In this document: positions 8,542 to 21,228 of the stretch, piece after piece
Position numbering within the stretch: the stretch's first letter is position 1
Layout of the letters: every line of letters begins with the position of its first letter
Assembly (NCBI GenBank): GCA_008508345.1
Contig: QNGE01001689.1
Coordinates: forward strand, 45,266-109,265
Direction: 5' to 3'
Length of the DNA stretch: 64,000 nucleotides
Origin: Paragonimus westermani
Taxonomy: Eukaryota; Platyhelminthes; Trematoda; Plagiorchiida; Troglotrematidae
Notes under the pieces: model-generated
What the model saw: the letters and a program-made list of their open reading frames with translations, nothing else
Database searches by the model: none
Told to the model about the DNA's origin: nothing
Translations under genes and position numbers: made by a program

Positions 8542-11500
8542 AAAGCCCTCAAAATGTAAACGATTGTTTTCTGTGCATATCAAAATAAGACCTTCAGGGT
8601 ATTGAAGTGGGACGCCTATATCACATGATTAAAGGTAAAATCACGTCAAAAATCAACTCTCTCACGAAAAAACTAGAGGCATCAGCCTCAATTTGGTGAA
8701 TCGATTGTTCGAAATCCAACACCATCCATTACTTAACACCTCATGACCCATCAAACATTTTTCTGATAAAAGAATTTCTGAAGCTGATGGAATAAATTTG
8801 TCCCGTATTATTAAAGTACCCAAACATACACCCTTGAGACTGAGGCCGCTTTGTACAAAAATGACTGATTTTTATTGTGATCAGTGGGTAAATTAGTGAA
8901 TACCAAATGCAGTCCTTTTGGACTGGGGAGACTAATGAGAAAAATCTTAAGTCTCTGAACGTATCGTGCTTACAAATCAGAACCGAAGTGTGTCAGATTT
9001 TTTGACCGTAGGCATGTGGCTAACGAATATGCATACATTGAAAGAACTTTGCCGAAGTAATTACTGCGTAAAGTGGGATTTATTCTATGCATTAACTAGC
9101 ATAACAGGCTACAGTTTCGAATTTGCGATGGGCGGCCAAAAAATTTGAGAGAATGTTGCGGTCGGCGGTATAAGAAAACCAGCTACACAAGAACCAACTC
9201 CTATTTCCTCACAGTGAACACAGAAACTGCTACTAGTGGAGATGTATCCGAACTCTCTCCAAAAAACGGAAACGTGGTGTTGTAAACAAAATGAATTTAA
9301 TCAACTGGCCATGCACGTTTATGACATTTCGACTAATATAAACCAGCTGCAGAATGGAAGGAGCGCAGATTTCAGTGTACGATCAATGAAACGGTTTGAT
9401 CCGCGACATGCACAATACAGTTTAGAACTGATAGCAAGTATCCTTCAACCGCATAACATAGCCTTGACACAGAAAAATCTAGAAAGCGCCACGAATACAG
9501 AAGTCTGAACCTTTACACAACAACAATATCATTATTTTTGGTGAGGAAATGAATGCGGTTTGAAGCTAATTTCTCATAAGCCAACGTTATCCACTTCACT
9601 GCAAATCTTCATCCATACAGCAGTATAGTTCTCCAAAATAGGTTTTATTCGACACTGTGCGCACTAAAGGATATGGATTATTCTGGTACATATATGTTGG
9701 CAGTCTTTGAACAACACAGATTACAAGTAATGTCCCCGTGGATATGTCTCTGCGGTACTGCAGAGTGAAGCGCTGTTTCAATTCATTGAGTTTATTTCAA
9801 CTCTTCCGAATGACGGCTAGGAGAAACGAAACGCCCAGTCGGCAACACCAGTCTACAGAATTTCTTCATCCATGGAGAAGCCAAGTTTTACAATGTATTT
9901 TTTGCGTAAAATTTCCAGGAGATCGATGCTGGAATGTTAATTGTGACATTTTGTAGTGTGTTTATTAAACTTCGGTTGGCGCGATGGCTATTGTGTATTC
10001 TGTGCAACCTGACAGTTATCGTTACGCCACTCTTGAAGTATGCCGTAGAAGTGAACCATAAGAATCGGCCTGGGTCCATTCTGCACTCCCTAAGTCTTAC
10101 ACAAAACCGAACATAAAGTCACGGTTGTCCTTCATTCCACCGTTTAATTTTTATCCAACAAGCAAAATGTGCATCCGTACGGGCAAACATATTTCTAACT
10201 GAATGTGCTTGCAGTACGCGGCAGTTAAAACACATAATGCACATGATTGTTTTGGCGTGCTGACCCGAGAAGAACGCTAACAACAGGGTTTTGTTTTCAC
10301 GTTCTAAAAAAACGCATGGAACAAATTCATGTACGGATGGTTTCCAATTTGAAAAGGGAAAACGCTGTTAAGCAAATTAATTTTCGGCTGCCATCACACT
10401 TCAATTAATTTGGCTTTTTTTAATCAACTCACTTGTCAATTGAATTCTTTTTTTCACTCTGACAAGGCACCCACATTGGGCTACTTAAAAGTTCATAGTT
10501 CCATACCACAATACAGTGAATTCGGGGTTACATTTCCAATTTAACCGTAATGACCTTAATGGTGAATGTCCCTAATTATGAGACTTAGTCACATGGCATA
10601 CCTACACCGATTGTTTTGAATGCAGCGAGTACAATCGCGTCATAATCTAGGTTGCTGATACATGCTTAATTTAATACCACAGTGTTTTAGTTCGTGGTCG
10701 ATCTTTGCAAGTTTCTCTCACAGTTCCTCAGGTGCTAACTGGCAAGCGAACATCGCACCACCAAACCTCTATTCCAGCGCGCACAGAGTAGCCGAGTGTA
10801 CTGTATAACCGGCTATGCAACTGTTGTCATAACCGTAACGAGTGCCACCGTTTAGCTCACTGCAGCTGTACGAATGTCCACTCAATATGCAAATTCACAA
10901 TCATTTTGTGTTCTGCTCACGCGCTTAGTTCAATTGTTCCATTCAGCGACACAACGCGAAAGCGATACGTGTGTACAATTAGTCACGGGCAAACCTGTGG
11001 TGAATAGAAGCTATAAAACGGTAAGCGAAATTCGAAAACGACCAACGTAGACCAGCTGACAACATAAAAATCCTCTTTATTACTAAACAATATGAGCACC
11101 AGTGATTATCTGGTCTCCAAAATACCACAAGTATACAAGCTCAGTGTAATTAGGGATAGAAACTGATCCACTTAGCGTATTCAGGGTAATATCCTCTGTC
11201 GACGGAATACATACTACTCAAAAGAACCTTGCGAGGAATGCCTGGGGAAATGCCACATTTCATAAGGTGTACGTAATGATAAATGTGATATAAACGCTTG
11301 AAAAGTAACCTATTTAAGAATCATCAGGCGATTAAATCACAACCTGCTGCGTAACATCTTATATTACAGTATAAAACAAGTCTGTTATCGTTACCTAAAT
11401 CTAAGCTATTAGTTTAGCACCTTCAAGATCTCCTAGTTCTAAATGAAAATGCTTCAGACACCTTTCTATCAATCATTCTAAAGCTTAACAAGGCACATGG

Positions 11501-11883
11501 GCTCATTTTATAAATCTCAGATTTAAACTGTCCAATTTCTTTCCATTTTCATTTTTCTAAACATTCGTATGGACGCTCTTTCTTGGACAAATCTGGCTTT
11601 GGACATTTACGCAAAAAATCAGAGCACTTGCGAACAAAAACATGTAGACAGACTTCAAATGACAACTATTAATTAAATGTCCTGTGGATGTGTGGGTTCC
11701 AATGCTGAAAATTGATTGATTTCCACATTCAGTGTTCCCTTGTCTACCACACTGAAACTTTCAAAACTAATCAAAGCAAATCAGTTTTCTACCTTCTGGT
11801 TGTACGTTATATATGAAATGTGGAAAGCTTGTTTGCCTAATATTTCCCAAAACTCGCTGTAAAGAATGTTGAACAATAAACCT
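8542..11883. other. No recognisable gene or repeat
   Basis: There are frames of 60-90 codons at 8966-9148, 9236-9508, 9738-9956 and 9934-10116, but no domain or family resemblance. From about 10120 to 11880 even short frames are absent. I cannot assign anything here. Confidence 0.55.
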
Positions 11884-12180
11884 ATGGTCGCACTCCATAG
11901 GCTTTCCAATCAGCCTTATTCGAAATGAAAAACTAGACTCAAACTTCGCCCTCTCTAGAGCTCGTCAGCAGTATATCCCATTGTCATGGCTGAGATCAGA
12001 ACTCGGACCACGCTTTCGTAAAACAACCCTATTGCCCACTGCACCACTCACTTCATTTTGGGCACGACCGAATCATTGTATGTCAACAGTCAGCCACATT
12101 TATTTGTGACTTATGCTCTGATTGCCCGACCGTATCGAGAGGAGTGACAGTCACTGTCCTGAAAACTCCTATCGATAATC
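11884..12180 (-). repeat. SINE-like repeat copy B
   Basis: This copy is collinear with 40378-40697 over its whole length. The body contains CAAACTTCGCCCTCTC and GCTCGTCAGCAGTATATCCC. The tRNA-like head lies around 11985-12056; on the minus strand it shows a box-A-like GTGGTGCAGTGGGC and a box-B-like GAGTTCTGATCTCAG. The flank has GGGCACGACCGAATCAT and ATCGAGAGGAGTGACAG, and the copy ends at CCTATCGATAA. Agreement with copy C at both far ends marks the likely limits of the repeat. Confidence 0.68.
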
Positions 12181-12870
12181 ATTCAACTAAGATTTCTGTC
12201 CCAATTGAACGGACAGATATAATTAACTTTTCGAGCAATATTTTGGCCATCCTTGAGTAGTAAAGGCCGACTGGAAAGTGTATATATGAACGGGACAATG
12301 ACGATCAACTTTTCGACTAATACAAAAACCAAAATCCCTCACTACTCAACAGTGCTTATAAAAACAAAGTTTATGTCAGTTTTTTCAATTAATTTAAACA
12401 GGAGTCTATATGCCTATCAAAGTTTCATAGATTTCGATATCATCTCGGTTGTCTTCAAATTCACTCGCAACGTATACCAGTCAGCATTTCTAGAACGAAG
12501 TTTATCACCTTTGTAGAAGAATTCTGTCTGCAACTTAATCGAACAGTCAAGCTTTAATTAGATAGTGCGATGCCAGATCTAAGATGAAAGTGTCTGAGAG
12601 GATTTGGATTGCGAGAGGGCTGGTGGGAACAGAACACTGCGACGTAAATAGCTAAACTCAATTTAAGTGTCATTCGGTTAACGCACCCAAGTAGTGCATA
12701 GGTTGAAATAAACGTTTTCACCTTTTCAAATGGAACATATAAGTGGCACTGTCTGACCTGAGTCCAGACGAAATCCATCTCGTTCAAAATTAGGGATTTC
12801 CTAAATGAGAACGACAGGGTAGCGAACAAGACTTGCTTTCTATGTTTGATCATCAGGCTAACTACAACAC
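12181..12870. other. Unassigned; may hide an eroded upstream part of PLE C
   Basis: An 87-codon plus-strand frame at 12253-12516 and a 99-codon minus-strand frame at 12554-12853 show no recognisable domain. The sequence just before 12871 is where the RT palm of PLE C would be; I see no palm motif. Confidence 0.4.
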
Positions 12871-13488
12871 AATCAAAAGCGAAACTTCATACGATGCTTG
12901 ACGGGTACAGCGTTGGAGATCTGCACCTCTGACACTTTACAAACTGAGCTACACTTTCTACATGAAGTATTCATGCAGAATAGCTACCCAATGCGTTTCG
13001 TTCAGAAGTCGATGAAGGCGGTAGAGTTGAAACTTAAGCCAACCTTTGTGAACACGAAAATTGCATTTATTAGTCTTCCTTTCAAAGGAGATCCCATGGC
13101 CGAACTTATTTCCAGAAAGCTAAGAAAGTCAGTCGAAACAACCTACCTTGCCGCTCAATTGTGTATCAGTTTCCGTTCAATACCCGTTATCATGTCACAA
13201 CTCAAAGACAAACTTCCACGTTCTACAACTAATTACTGTGTGTACACATTTGTTTGCTCGTGTCGAGCATCATATATTGGTCGTACTACAATGCGATTGT
13301 CGGACAGAGTGTGCAAACACCATCCTGCGTGGTTGAACAGTGGTGTGATTAACGCGGTTTCAACCACGATTGTGGCTCACTTGACCGACTCCAGTCATTC
13401 GTCAAGAGAGCAAGAAGACATACATTGCGAGATGCAAGCGTTTCATTTATTCTCATCAGTCGGTTACATAAAACACTCGGTTATATAG
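12871..13488 (+). pseudogene. PLE relic C: RT end plus GIY-YIG endonuclease
   Basis: One long frame gives QKRNFIRCL, then CTSDTLQTELHFLHEVF and NSYPMRFVQK, matching AQKRGLVRTL...LHETLIENGYPQRFIEK in element B. The linker FISLPFKGDPMAELISRKL is well kept. The endonuclease opens with VYTFVCSCRASYIGRT; the R-x-L-x-x-R block, KHHPAWLNSG (for EHIPKWLLNSG) and VAHLTDSSHS follow. After that the expected C-terminus (VDP...LNPSLC) is not readable and the frame ends at TAG 13486. The upstream RT palm is absent. It is clearly a different PLE lineage from B, with roughly 40% resemblance judged by eye. It lies tail to tail with relic D, 60 bases away. Confidence 0.88.
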
Positions 13489-13548
13489 GTTAGGCGCGTA
13501 GCGTCAAAACAATGAAATGAACGAACTTCACTTATTTGCAACCACGTT

Positions 13549-13940
13549 TCACTGCCACGGCAACGAAATTGATTGGGTCAGTACGCTTTGCCAACAAAGG
13601 GCCGGTGCGTGACGCTTGATCAACACTGCCTCGGAGAACGCCAACAATCTAGGGTCGCGATTGCGCAATGGGACCGTGAATGAAATGTCGGGGTCAACCA
13701 CATGACCTATTGTGATCAGGTGTTTGACAATCGAAGACGCCGTATTTCTGTTCAAGTTTTGGTATGCTGACCCGCCTTGAAACATTGTTTGCACTAGCCA
13801 CTTGAAAATGAGCTCAGCCTTCCTCTGTCGTAAATTTCGGTCCGTTCTGCCGATGTATGAATCACCGCAACTGCAGGTGAACTGGTAAGTAACCTGAGAG
13901 GCAGAGTTTTCTGAAGAAGAATGATGGGACCACCCATGGT
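13549..13940 (-). pseudogene. PLE relic D: GIY-YIG endonuclease, C-terminal fragment
   Basis: The minus-strand reading from about 13915 down is continuous and gives VTYQFTCSCGDSYIGRTDR, RQRKAELIFKWLVQ (where EH-x-P-x-W would be, so the acidic/histidine pair is lost), then SIVKHLITIGHVVDP, FTVPLRNRD, FSEAVLIKRHAPALC and QSISLPW with a stop at 13549. This is the same order as residues 184-285 of element B. Upstream (higher coordinates) the match fades into SSSENSASQ and disappears near 14040. It is an ORF remnant of the endonuclease only, on the opposite strand to the other PLE loci. Confidence 0.87.
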
Positions 13941-16900
13941 GAACCTAGCTAACCACAGAAAACAAACTCCCCCTTTCTTCAGTGCTCAATATCCGAAGCA
14001 ATTTCTTCCAATAGGGTAAATAGTGCGCCTCTCGTTCTGCTGCAGACATGTTGATCGCCTTACCATTCTCAGTTGCGAATTAAAATCGTCACAAGAACGA
14101 AGTACCCATTATTCTATTAGAAAAAATCTTTCGTACGCAGAATATCTTCCGTATTGTACTTTTAACTTCTGTTTAATTTCAGTGAATAAAAATTGCGACT
14201 CGGATTTTTCATCAGGTTCTTGGGGAATGACATTTATTCTACTGAAATCATCATCCGTATGACGAGTTCCAGTGTTGAGTAGTATTAGATTTGTTGTGGA
14301 AGATTTACCATTTGGCACTTATTACTCTTCAACTAACCGCAGGCCAGCCTTTACGGATTCTAAAACCGTTCTATGACTCCAGTGTACTGTGAACTTCATG
14401 AAAGTCAGCTATAAAACTACATAATTTTGCATTTCTCCAATCATAATTGGTTACATTCACTCGCCTGTGGCAGTGTAGTACAACCGCATCTTTAGCATTC
14501 ACAATGCGCTTCTTCGTTCGTGAAGCTGTTCTCCATTTTAAAGCAATGTCCTTCTCTACAACACACGACAAAACAACATGACCTCACCGCAAATAGAAAT
14601 ATCAGTTTCAGTTCTTAGTTTTGCAAATCAAGGGATAAATTCCAACCTGTGTGACAACTTAGAATAATTTGAACGATTAACCAACAAGGCACACACCAGT
14701 TTGACCGAAAATTTCACACATACGAATACCGAGGGTGGCCACTGCGAAGCCTTGACCAGAGTATATCAGAATAATGATGTCAGGGGTGATAACAATGAGT
14801 TGTGGAGTTGCCCTTGTCCCCTTAATGCAGTCAATCCTCCTAAAACGCTATATGAAATGAACCGTTCCTAAATGTACACGATCAAAAAAGAGTGGACATC
14901 GACGACAGTAAAGATGAACTATGTATTCAGGCGTTCAATTTGATCGACGGTGGGTCATTTAAACTTCAAACACGCCTAGTGCTAGTTTTCGTTCCATTGC
15001 GCTTGGATTAACTAGCAGTTGGTGATTTGTTGTTAGTGACCGGTTGGATATGATACATGGCCTGTCATCGGCACAATTAATACAAGAGGCATCACTACTT
15101 AAGATGAAACCACGTTGTGTACATTGTATCATCATCAGGTTAGAACGCTGGCAGGAGACATCTTGTCCTTCTAATCAGATAACCTTCTGTTGGCTGTCGT
15201 AATCAGATACTCACAGTTTGAATGAAATTTTCCGTTCAATTATCTTGGAGCGTTTGTTCACTAAATCGACTAGGTTACATTAAATTTCTTGGAATCTAAC
15301 AAGTTTCTGGAAAACCTCGAGGCTGATTCCAAATGACACAATCACCAGTGCACCGTCTGTCATACAATAAACAAACAAATCTTCCATTCGAGCTAATCAA
15401 ATGAACCTTACTGCCACTGATAACATATGGCGGGAATCTTATCCCACGGGCTTTTGACATCTGAACTCATCAATCCAAACGCACTGTGTCTTGGTCTAAA
15501 CATCTTACCTGTTATACATCTAAAATGTCCGATTGTAAACAATGAGTTTCATCCGGTTTGTCGATGTAATCTCCATCCGATTTATCGCAAGCAGCCACCA
15601 GTAAACATACATATACAAACGCACATGGCTTGGTCTACACTACTGTAGCCTCGTGAAGTGATAAGGCTTTCTCTTCTTCCCTTGTTAGCTGCAGGGTCAA
15701 TGTCAACGTCTATCGAACAACAAATAATCCGTTTACCAGCTTGCTGAGCTCGTAGATTCTGATACACCAAGAGAAGGAAAAAACAGGCTTCATAAAACTC
15801 AAGTTCGGATGTCTTAAAAAGATTTTTCAGAATATTAATGTCTCATGATCGCGTCCATCCGTGTTAATCTTTGAGCGACAATAGGGAGTAAGATGTTATT
15901 CACTTTTTATCTTTGTAGTTTACGATTTAGCCTAGTACCCATCGCTTAGTCATCAGCAGTAGGAGTATAAGACTTTCGAATTTAATCAATCAGTCGGCAC
16001 ATTTGAATACAACAGCTATCGTAATTGGAATCGCACTTTTTTTAATAAAAATGTGTTGCTCGACAGCTAATTTAGAGACAAATGCCAGAACATTATTAAA
16101 ATATATAGCGGAGTGGGGTAAGCAGGCAAACTGGCTGTATCAGCACCTTCAGCCAACGAACAGCCTACCTGCAGCGGTTGATTAACACAGTTGGGTTACA
16201 CCTGCGCAACGGCACCTTGATCAAGGCGTCATCACTTAAAATACGATCATGACCTGTTGCAGACAGGTCGCACAAACAAGAGTGACGAGTATCCCCTGGA
16301 AATGTGTGACGGAATGCATGAATAAAGCAACTGGAAAGGATATGTGATTTCTTGACAAACTTCCCCCCACAACACTCCTGAAGAAGGCCACCAGAGATGG
16401 TTGAAACGCAGAGTATTACAACCTGCTGGTAATGTTTTTTATTCCCAATCTGTTTATCAATAAGTTACCCCCACGTTCTCATAACACGTGCCGTTTAAAT
16501 TACGAGCTAGGACGGTGATAAAATGATACACGGATTGTGCCAGAGAGGTAAACACAGGATATGGTTGAAAATCCCCAAATTATTCACCGGGGGAATGACG
16601 TAGCGAACAAGCTCGTTTACATATTTTGGAAAAACTTCATAGTAAAAAGCGTGAACGAAATTCTCAGCCAAAGGAGGTGCGATTGATAAGACTGTATTTA
16701 GGATTTAACGTGGCATTCTGCTTTCCCAGAAAGGTAAAAATTGACCCGATTTTCACAGCTTTTTACAACACTGTTTGCCTTTTTGTTTCTTTCGATGCAG
16801 TTCGGCATTAGAGGCAATATAGGTGGCCCGAAGCACAATTTTTTTCAAACTGGCAGTGGAGAATTAAGAACCGCAAAATGTGTGACTCGGTGAACATCAG

Positions 16901-17532
16901 GTCTTGAACAGCTGTTTATGGATTTCACTTCGAAAACAAATGTGCGGTGGTTTCTCTTTCCAAAAAATTGGACTATCAAGGCAGTACAGGAACCTTTGAC
17001 ACAGTGGTTTCATCACACAATGTTTGGGCCACCTGCAATTGAATTTAGTACATTTACTAAAGTGCACTTACGGAAACCGTCGCTAATAGTCCAATCGTTC
17101 GGTTTGAGATTTTACTGTTTCAGAAATAAGATGAAACAGCTTGAGTTAATAATTCACCTTGAAAATTTATAGTCAGGTCGAATCTCTGGTTCGGTCACTA
17201 AGGTCTGGTGGAGTGCATTTCAAAACCACCTTATTTAACACGCCCTATCCGTATGTCAACACTAAGGACTATTCTCATGAGACAGAGAATCCAGGAGCCG
17301 AATGATTGAAAAAGTGCCGCTTATATTCTATTGTAATCCGACAAGGTTGTATGAATCCTTTTGGCAGACAGATGTATTTATACTCGGGAAGTGACTGACA
17401 CTTTCAGTAATTCGTTCAAATTCAGCAAACTGCTCTACGAAAAAGACATAACCGAGAAAAGTATTTCTTTAATTGTAAGAAATCGAAAACATCGGAGCTT
17501 CATGGGTATATTATTTCCGAGGGCTTAGGTAT
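13941..17532. other. No recognisable gene; one hammerhead-fossil-like motif
   Basis: Short frames (60-84 codons) are scattered on both strands without recognisable domains. The only structured item I see is the CTGAAGA...GAAAC motif at 16378-16408, listed separately. Nothing else can be supported. Confidence 0.5.
16378..16408 (+). ncRNA. Hammerhead-fossil-like motif
   Basis: CTGAAGA (16378-16384, one base from CTGATGA) is followed by a small hairpin, ACCA-GAGA-TGGT, and then GAAACG. The layout recalls a hammerhead core with stem II, but position 7 is changed and I find neither a convincing stem III with a cleavage site nor stem I. It could be a fragment of another retroelement terminal repeat, or chance. 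Confidence 0.25.
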
Positions 17533-18520
17533 AGGCTAACCCAAAGACTTGCTGAAGTAGCTGATATCAACTTGCGCACTTTCAGGCTGGTCAGAAAAAA
17601 TACCGTCATAAAGGTTGCTGAAATGAGGTCACCGTTAAGCCCATTATTGAAAGATATCTTCATGGCAAGGTTTTCAGGAAATATACTCTGTGGGTTTAAT
17701 GACCACAGTGCTTTCTACAAAAGGTAATTGAACGAAACCATCTTTATAGTTGGTTAATCCGTGGATCTAGATAGCCTACATTCTAAGACAAACATGGCAC
17801 ATCCTAATTACAGCTCGAGGTTGAGAAAGGTGGACGAATATCCCTCGCGGGTATGGCACTGGATTGTTATGTAGATGGTTCATTTCAGACGGGCATTTCC
17901 AGAAAAGGGGGCATGGAACTGCCAGTATACTCACTTATACAGCGCACACTTCTTAAGCAGAAGAGAAACCTGGTTCGTAATTTAGCACACAGGACTATGA
18001 AGGTATGCACTGATGTGATGGAGCGGGAAGTGATATGCTTCAAGACTGAAGTAAGCAGAAAAGGCCTACCCTGTAGACATGTGGAGCTGACAGATCCGAA
18101 AGTTAGGCTCTCGTCTGTGGAAGAGAAGTTGGCTTGCATGACTCTAGACTACAAAAGCAAGGCGCGGGCTGAACTGGTGGCTTGTAGAATAGGTAAAGCA
18201 ACTGAGGAAACCTACAGTGCCACACAACCGCGAATCACACTCAGATCCAACTCGATAGTCCACATACAGTTCAAAGATACGTCGCCTATCTGTTACCTGA
18301 ATTAATGCTTATTCCATCACATGCTCACGCGGAAAGGTTACGTCAGAGAATACGTGAACAACGTTCCGCATGGCTGATTAAAGGGGAGGTTAACTTCATT
18401 TCGAGTGCAATTCTAGAACACCCCGTTGGCTCAGGGCAACATATCTCACCGGACATGGCTTTCCAGCCTATTGTCTGCTTGCCCCATCGTCCATCCAGAG
18501 GATCATATTTTGCAATCTGA
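17533..18520 (+). pseudogene. PLE relic E: RT and endonuclease, three frames
   Basis: Segment 1 (17533-17760) reads LRTFRLVRKN then VAEMRSPLSPLLKDIFMARF (family GVAMGSPLGPLLADIFMA) and FYKR-stop-LNETIFIV in place of the YMDDTF box, so the catalytic aspartates are gone (AAC GAA at 17731-17736). Segment 2, in another frame (about 17835-18302), has YVDGSFQTGISRK, LLKQKRNLVRNLAHR, and the linker ending in ATEETYSATQP. Segment 3, in a third frame (18305-18520), has HAERLRQRIREQRSAWLIKG and ILEHPVGSGQHISPDMAFQ, matching the EN block TRINEHIPKWL...HLLQTGHSVDPRTAF. The GIY and YIG strands themselves are not readable between segments 2 and 3. It is an old copy, but nearly full length for the RT-to-EN part. 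Confidence 0.85.
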
Positions 18521-21030
18521 CCACCGTGGAAACGATCGGAATTCAGTTATACAATCCAAAGTTGTGCGCCCGAAAAAATCTGCCAGACTCTCTCTTATTC
18601 ACACTACATCTTCGAAAGTCAATTTGGTCACTAGATCGTTCCTAAATTCATGACCGCTTGATGTAGTTATAAGACCAATTGCTCCCGATTTTGTTCGCTT
18701 GACATCTACCACGATATGTAACTTAATTAGCCCGATGATAAATAACCGAAAACAGACCGTTCACCAAAACAGTAACCAACTGGAGGTGAACGACTGGTTT
18801 TCATCCCTCGACCAACCACTGTCAGCTAGGGAGCGGTAAGGAACCAAACGCACGAAAAACAGTTGGTCTAACTGGAATCAGAGGAAAACAATTGCGTTAC
18901 TAATCATCAGTCTAACTGGTAGCTGATCCAACCGAATGTTTTGATAACCGTTGACAAATTGCCTGTTTAACTGTCTTTTTGCACTCCTTGTATTCAATCA
19001 CCCATGGAAATAACTACAAATGTTTGGTCTGATTCCAATCTGTTCTACTCTACCCTTCCCAGTCTTTTTCAAGAAATCACTGAAGTCACAATCAGCTCTT
19101 AATAGCGTTTGTTTAAATGCTTCAGACTACTTGTTTTCAACGAAGGTTGGTCATTTATCATCAAAATTAGCCTCTGTCTACTCGTTATCAACTAAGGTAG
19201 GGCTGGGTTGAAAACTATGTGACGAGCAAAAATTAAGTTGTGACTGCCATTTTGTGGAGAGCAAACGAAAATATTCAGTTAGCATAGTCCTACAGTTTCA
19301 TGAGCGTCTGAGAAAATGAATACTGACCTGCAACACTGAACACTTCTGTGTATTACTGCCCTGACTCAACTCGTTCATTTGAGCTAAATCTGTGTTGATT
19401 AGATTCTGAATGACATGCTGGTGTTTTGTAGTCTGTCGGTTAGATTCGAAAAAACACTTTTATATCGAATCCGGTAGGTTCATCATCTAGTACTGTATGA
19501 CAGTATCTGTTGCACCATCGAAGAGGTACATAATTTATAGATTTAGACGACTGATGTTCATGGTATCCCAATCGTTATCTGTTGAACATGCTGGTTAATT
19601 ATTGAAAGTTTAACAGCTAATTTCCCACTGACATGGGAAAGTAAGTTTTTTATCGGAGCCGCAGAGAAGAAAAAATAACGAGAATAATGTACTTGCATGC
19701 TGTCCTTCGTCGTTTGTATATTTGCCGGTCGTGACCATGTTTACCAGCTGCACGTATCGAACAGTCAAATTTAAACAGCCCAACACAAAAGAACATAACC
19801 ATAAATTGTTCACAATCAAATAAGCCCAACACTGTACTTTGGTGTCGATGAAATGTTACGTCCCGTAGTTTGTATCCTCATAAGTTTGGTGAATAGAAAA
19901 ACTTAAACAGCGACATAAATAATGAAGTTATAAGATTTCGTGGACCATAAAAATCCAGCAGAATATAGTGAAGGGTGACGTCCAATCAAGGACCATCGCA
20001 AACTTGCCTATTGAGAGCCATGTTCTCTTTTCCTACAGTCCAACTCCCACTGCCATCCCAACACTGTATGTTACACGAGCAGTGTTCATCGACGTTTAAG
20101 CCATTTAGTAGAAGTTCACTGACGGAGAATTATGACAAAGTATTACGTGACACGGAATGGCGACAGACTAGGAACGTCATGAAAGTAGCCGATTTTCTGT
20201 TTATAACAAAAAAGTCACTTTCACAAATGAACCGGATCAAATTAGCACTGTGGATAAAGCCTGAATTTATAGAGGGCAATTATGGAAAGAAAAACTTCGC
20301 AAAAACCAGAGGAGAATTATGTAATGACGTAGTGGTGGACGCGATTATCTCAAGAAAGCATGACAGGAGTCCCAATCCCGGCCATGTCAATGATAGACGC
20401 TAGTGACGAGGTCTAACAAAAGTTAAACCCGAACAAGGTTATTTTATAAAAAGGCTGGTTAGAGGAATACAGTAGTTGCTTCAGTCGTTAGTAATGTTTA
20501 GCAAAATCTGATGTTCATTGGTAATAGGTAGAAGTTCCTCATGCTGGTTACAAAAGAATGGAGCTTTCAGTGTACTTGAGAGTGATAAGAAAATTGTAAC
20601 CAGGTTGTTTTTTCATGAATACTTGTCGGGGATACAGACAATAGCTGCACGGTGGGGTCTGTGACGTAAGAAAGCACACCGGCTGTGTGCCTAATCTGAA
20701 GTTCGTTATTAGAACATGACGGAGAAGTGAAATAAAATGGGAAGAAGAATGTCGATCAGACTGTGGAAGAACATGGCGGGTAACCAACATGGGACGAAAA
20801 TCATTTCCAGCATCATTTTGACCACATTACTTAGAATGCACAGTGATGCGCGGTGGATGGGAATTAGATTATTAATGTTGTACATCGTATTGTTTTGAAC
20901 CTATCAAAGATGTCAAACGGACTCAGAATAGCAGCCACCGGGTAATTGAACGAAATAAAAAAGTTTTGGAGAACACAACGAAAGTGGTGATGTCTGAAGT
21001 AGTCAAATTGATGACGCTCGGTCAAAGATT
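18521..21030. other. No recognisable gene
   Basis: The longest frame, 19975-20403 (142 codons, GTG start), has no motif I recognise and no neighbours that would support it. Other frames are shorter and overlap on opposite strands. Confidence 0.5.
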
Positions 21031-21228
21031 AATTTGAACAAGACCGTTAGAACACGAAAACTGGCAGACGCAAGCATTTCGTATTGACTCGTCAGTACGA
21101 AATTTACAATAACATGAAACAGGTTTTTTATATCAAGCAGTTAGGGGTGCAGGGTGAAGTTTAAGAGCAATTGTTTCTGAAATGCTCGCGTCTGCCACTT
21201 TTGGTGTTCTAACGGTCTTGATCAAACT
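21031..21228. repeat. Nested inverted repeat (50-bp arms, 90% matched)
   Basis: The left arm 21031-21080 and right arm 21179-21228 are reverse complements with about five mismatches; the shared core includes CAAGACCGTTAGAACAC and GGCAGACGC. The spacer is about 98 bases. The inner end of the left arm is also half of a second, near-perfect hairpin (21076-21088 and 21091-21103, 13-bp arms, 2-nt loop, one G-T pair). A 32-base relative of the right arm occurs at 33661-33692, so this is part of a dispersed family. No coding capacity. It could be a foldback or MITE-like element, or a terminal fragment of a larger one. Confidence 0.7.

Noticed and set aside
19975..20403. 142-codon open frame as a gene
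   Set aside because: GTG start, no recognisable domain, no supporting context; length is compatible with chance in 64 kb of six-frame sequence.
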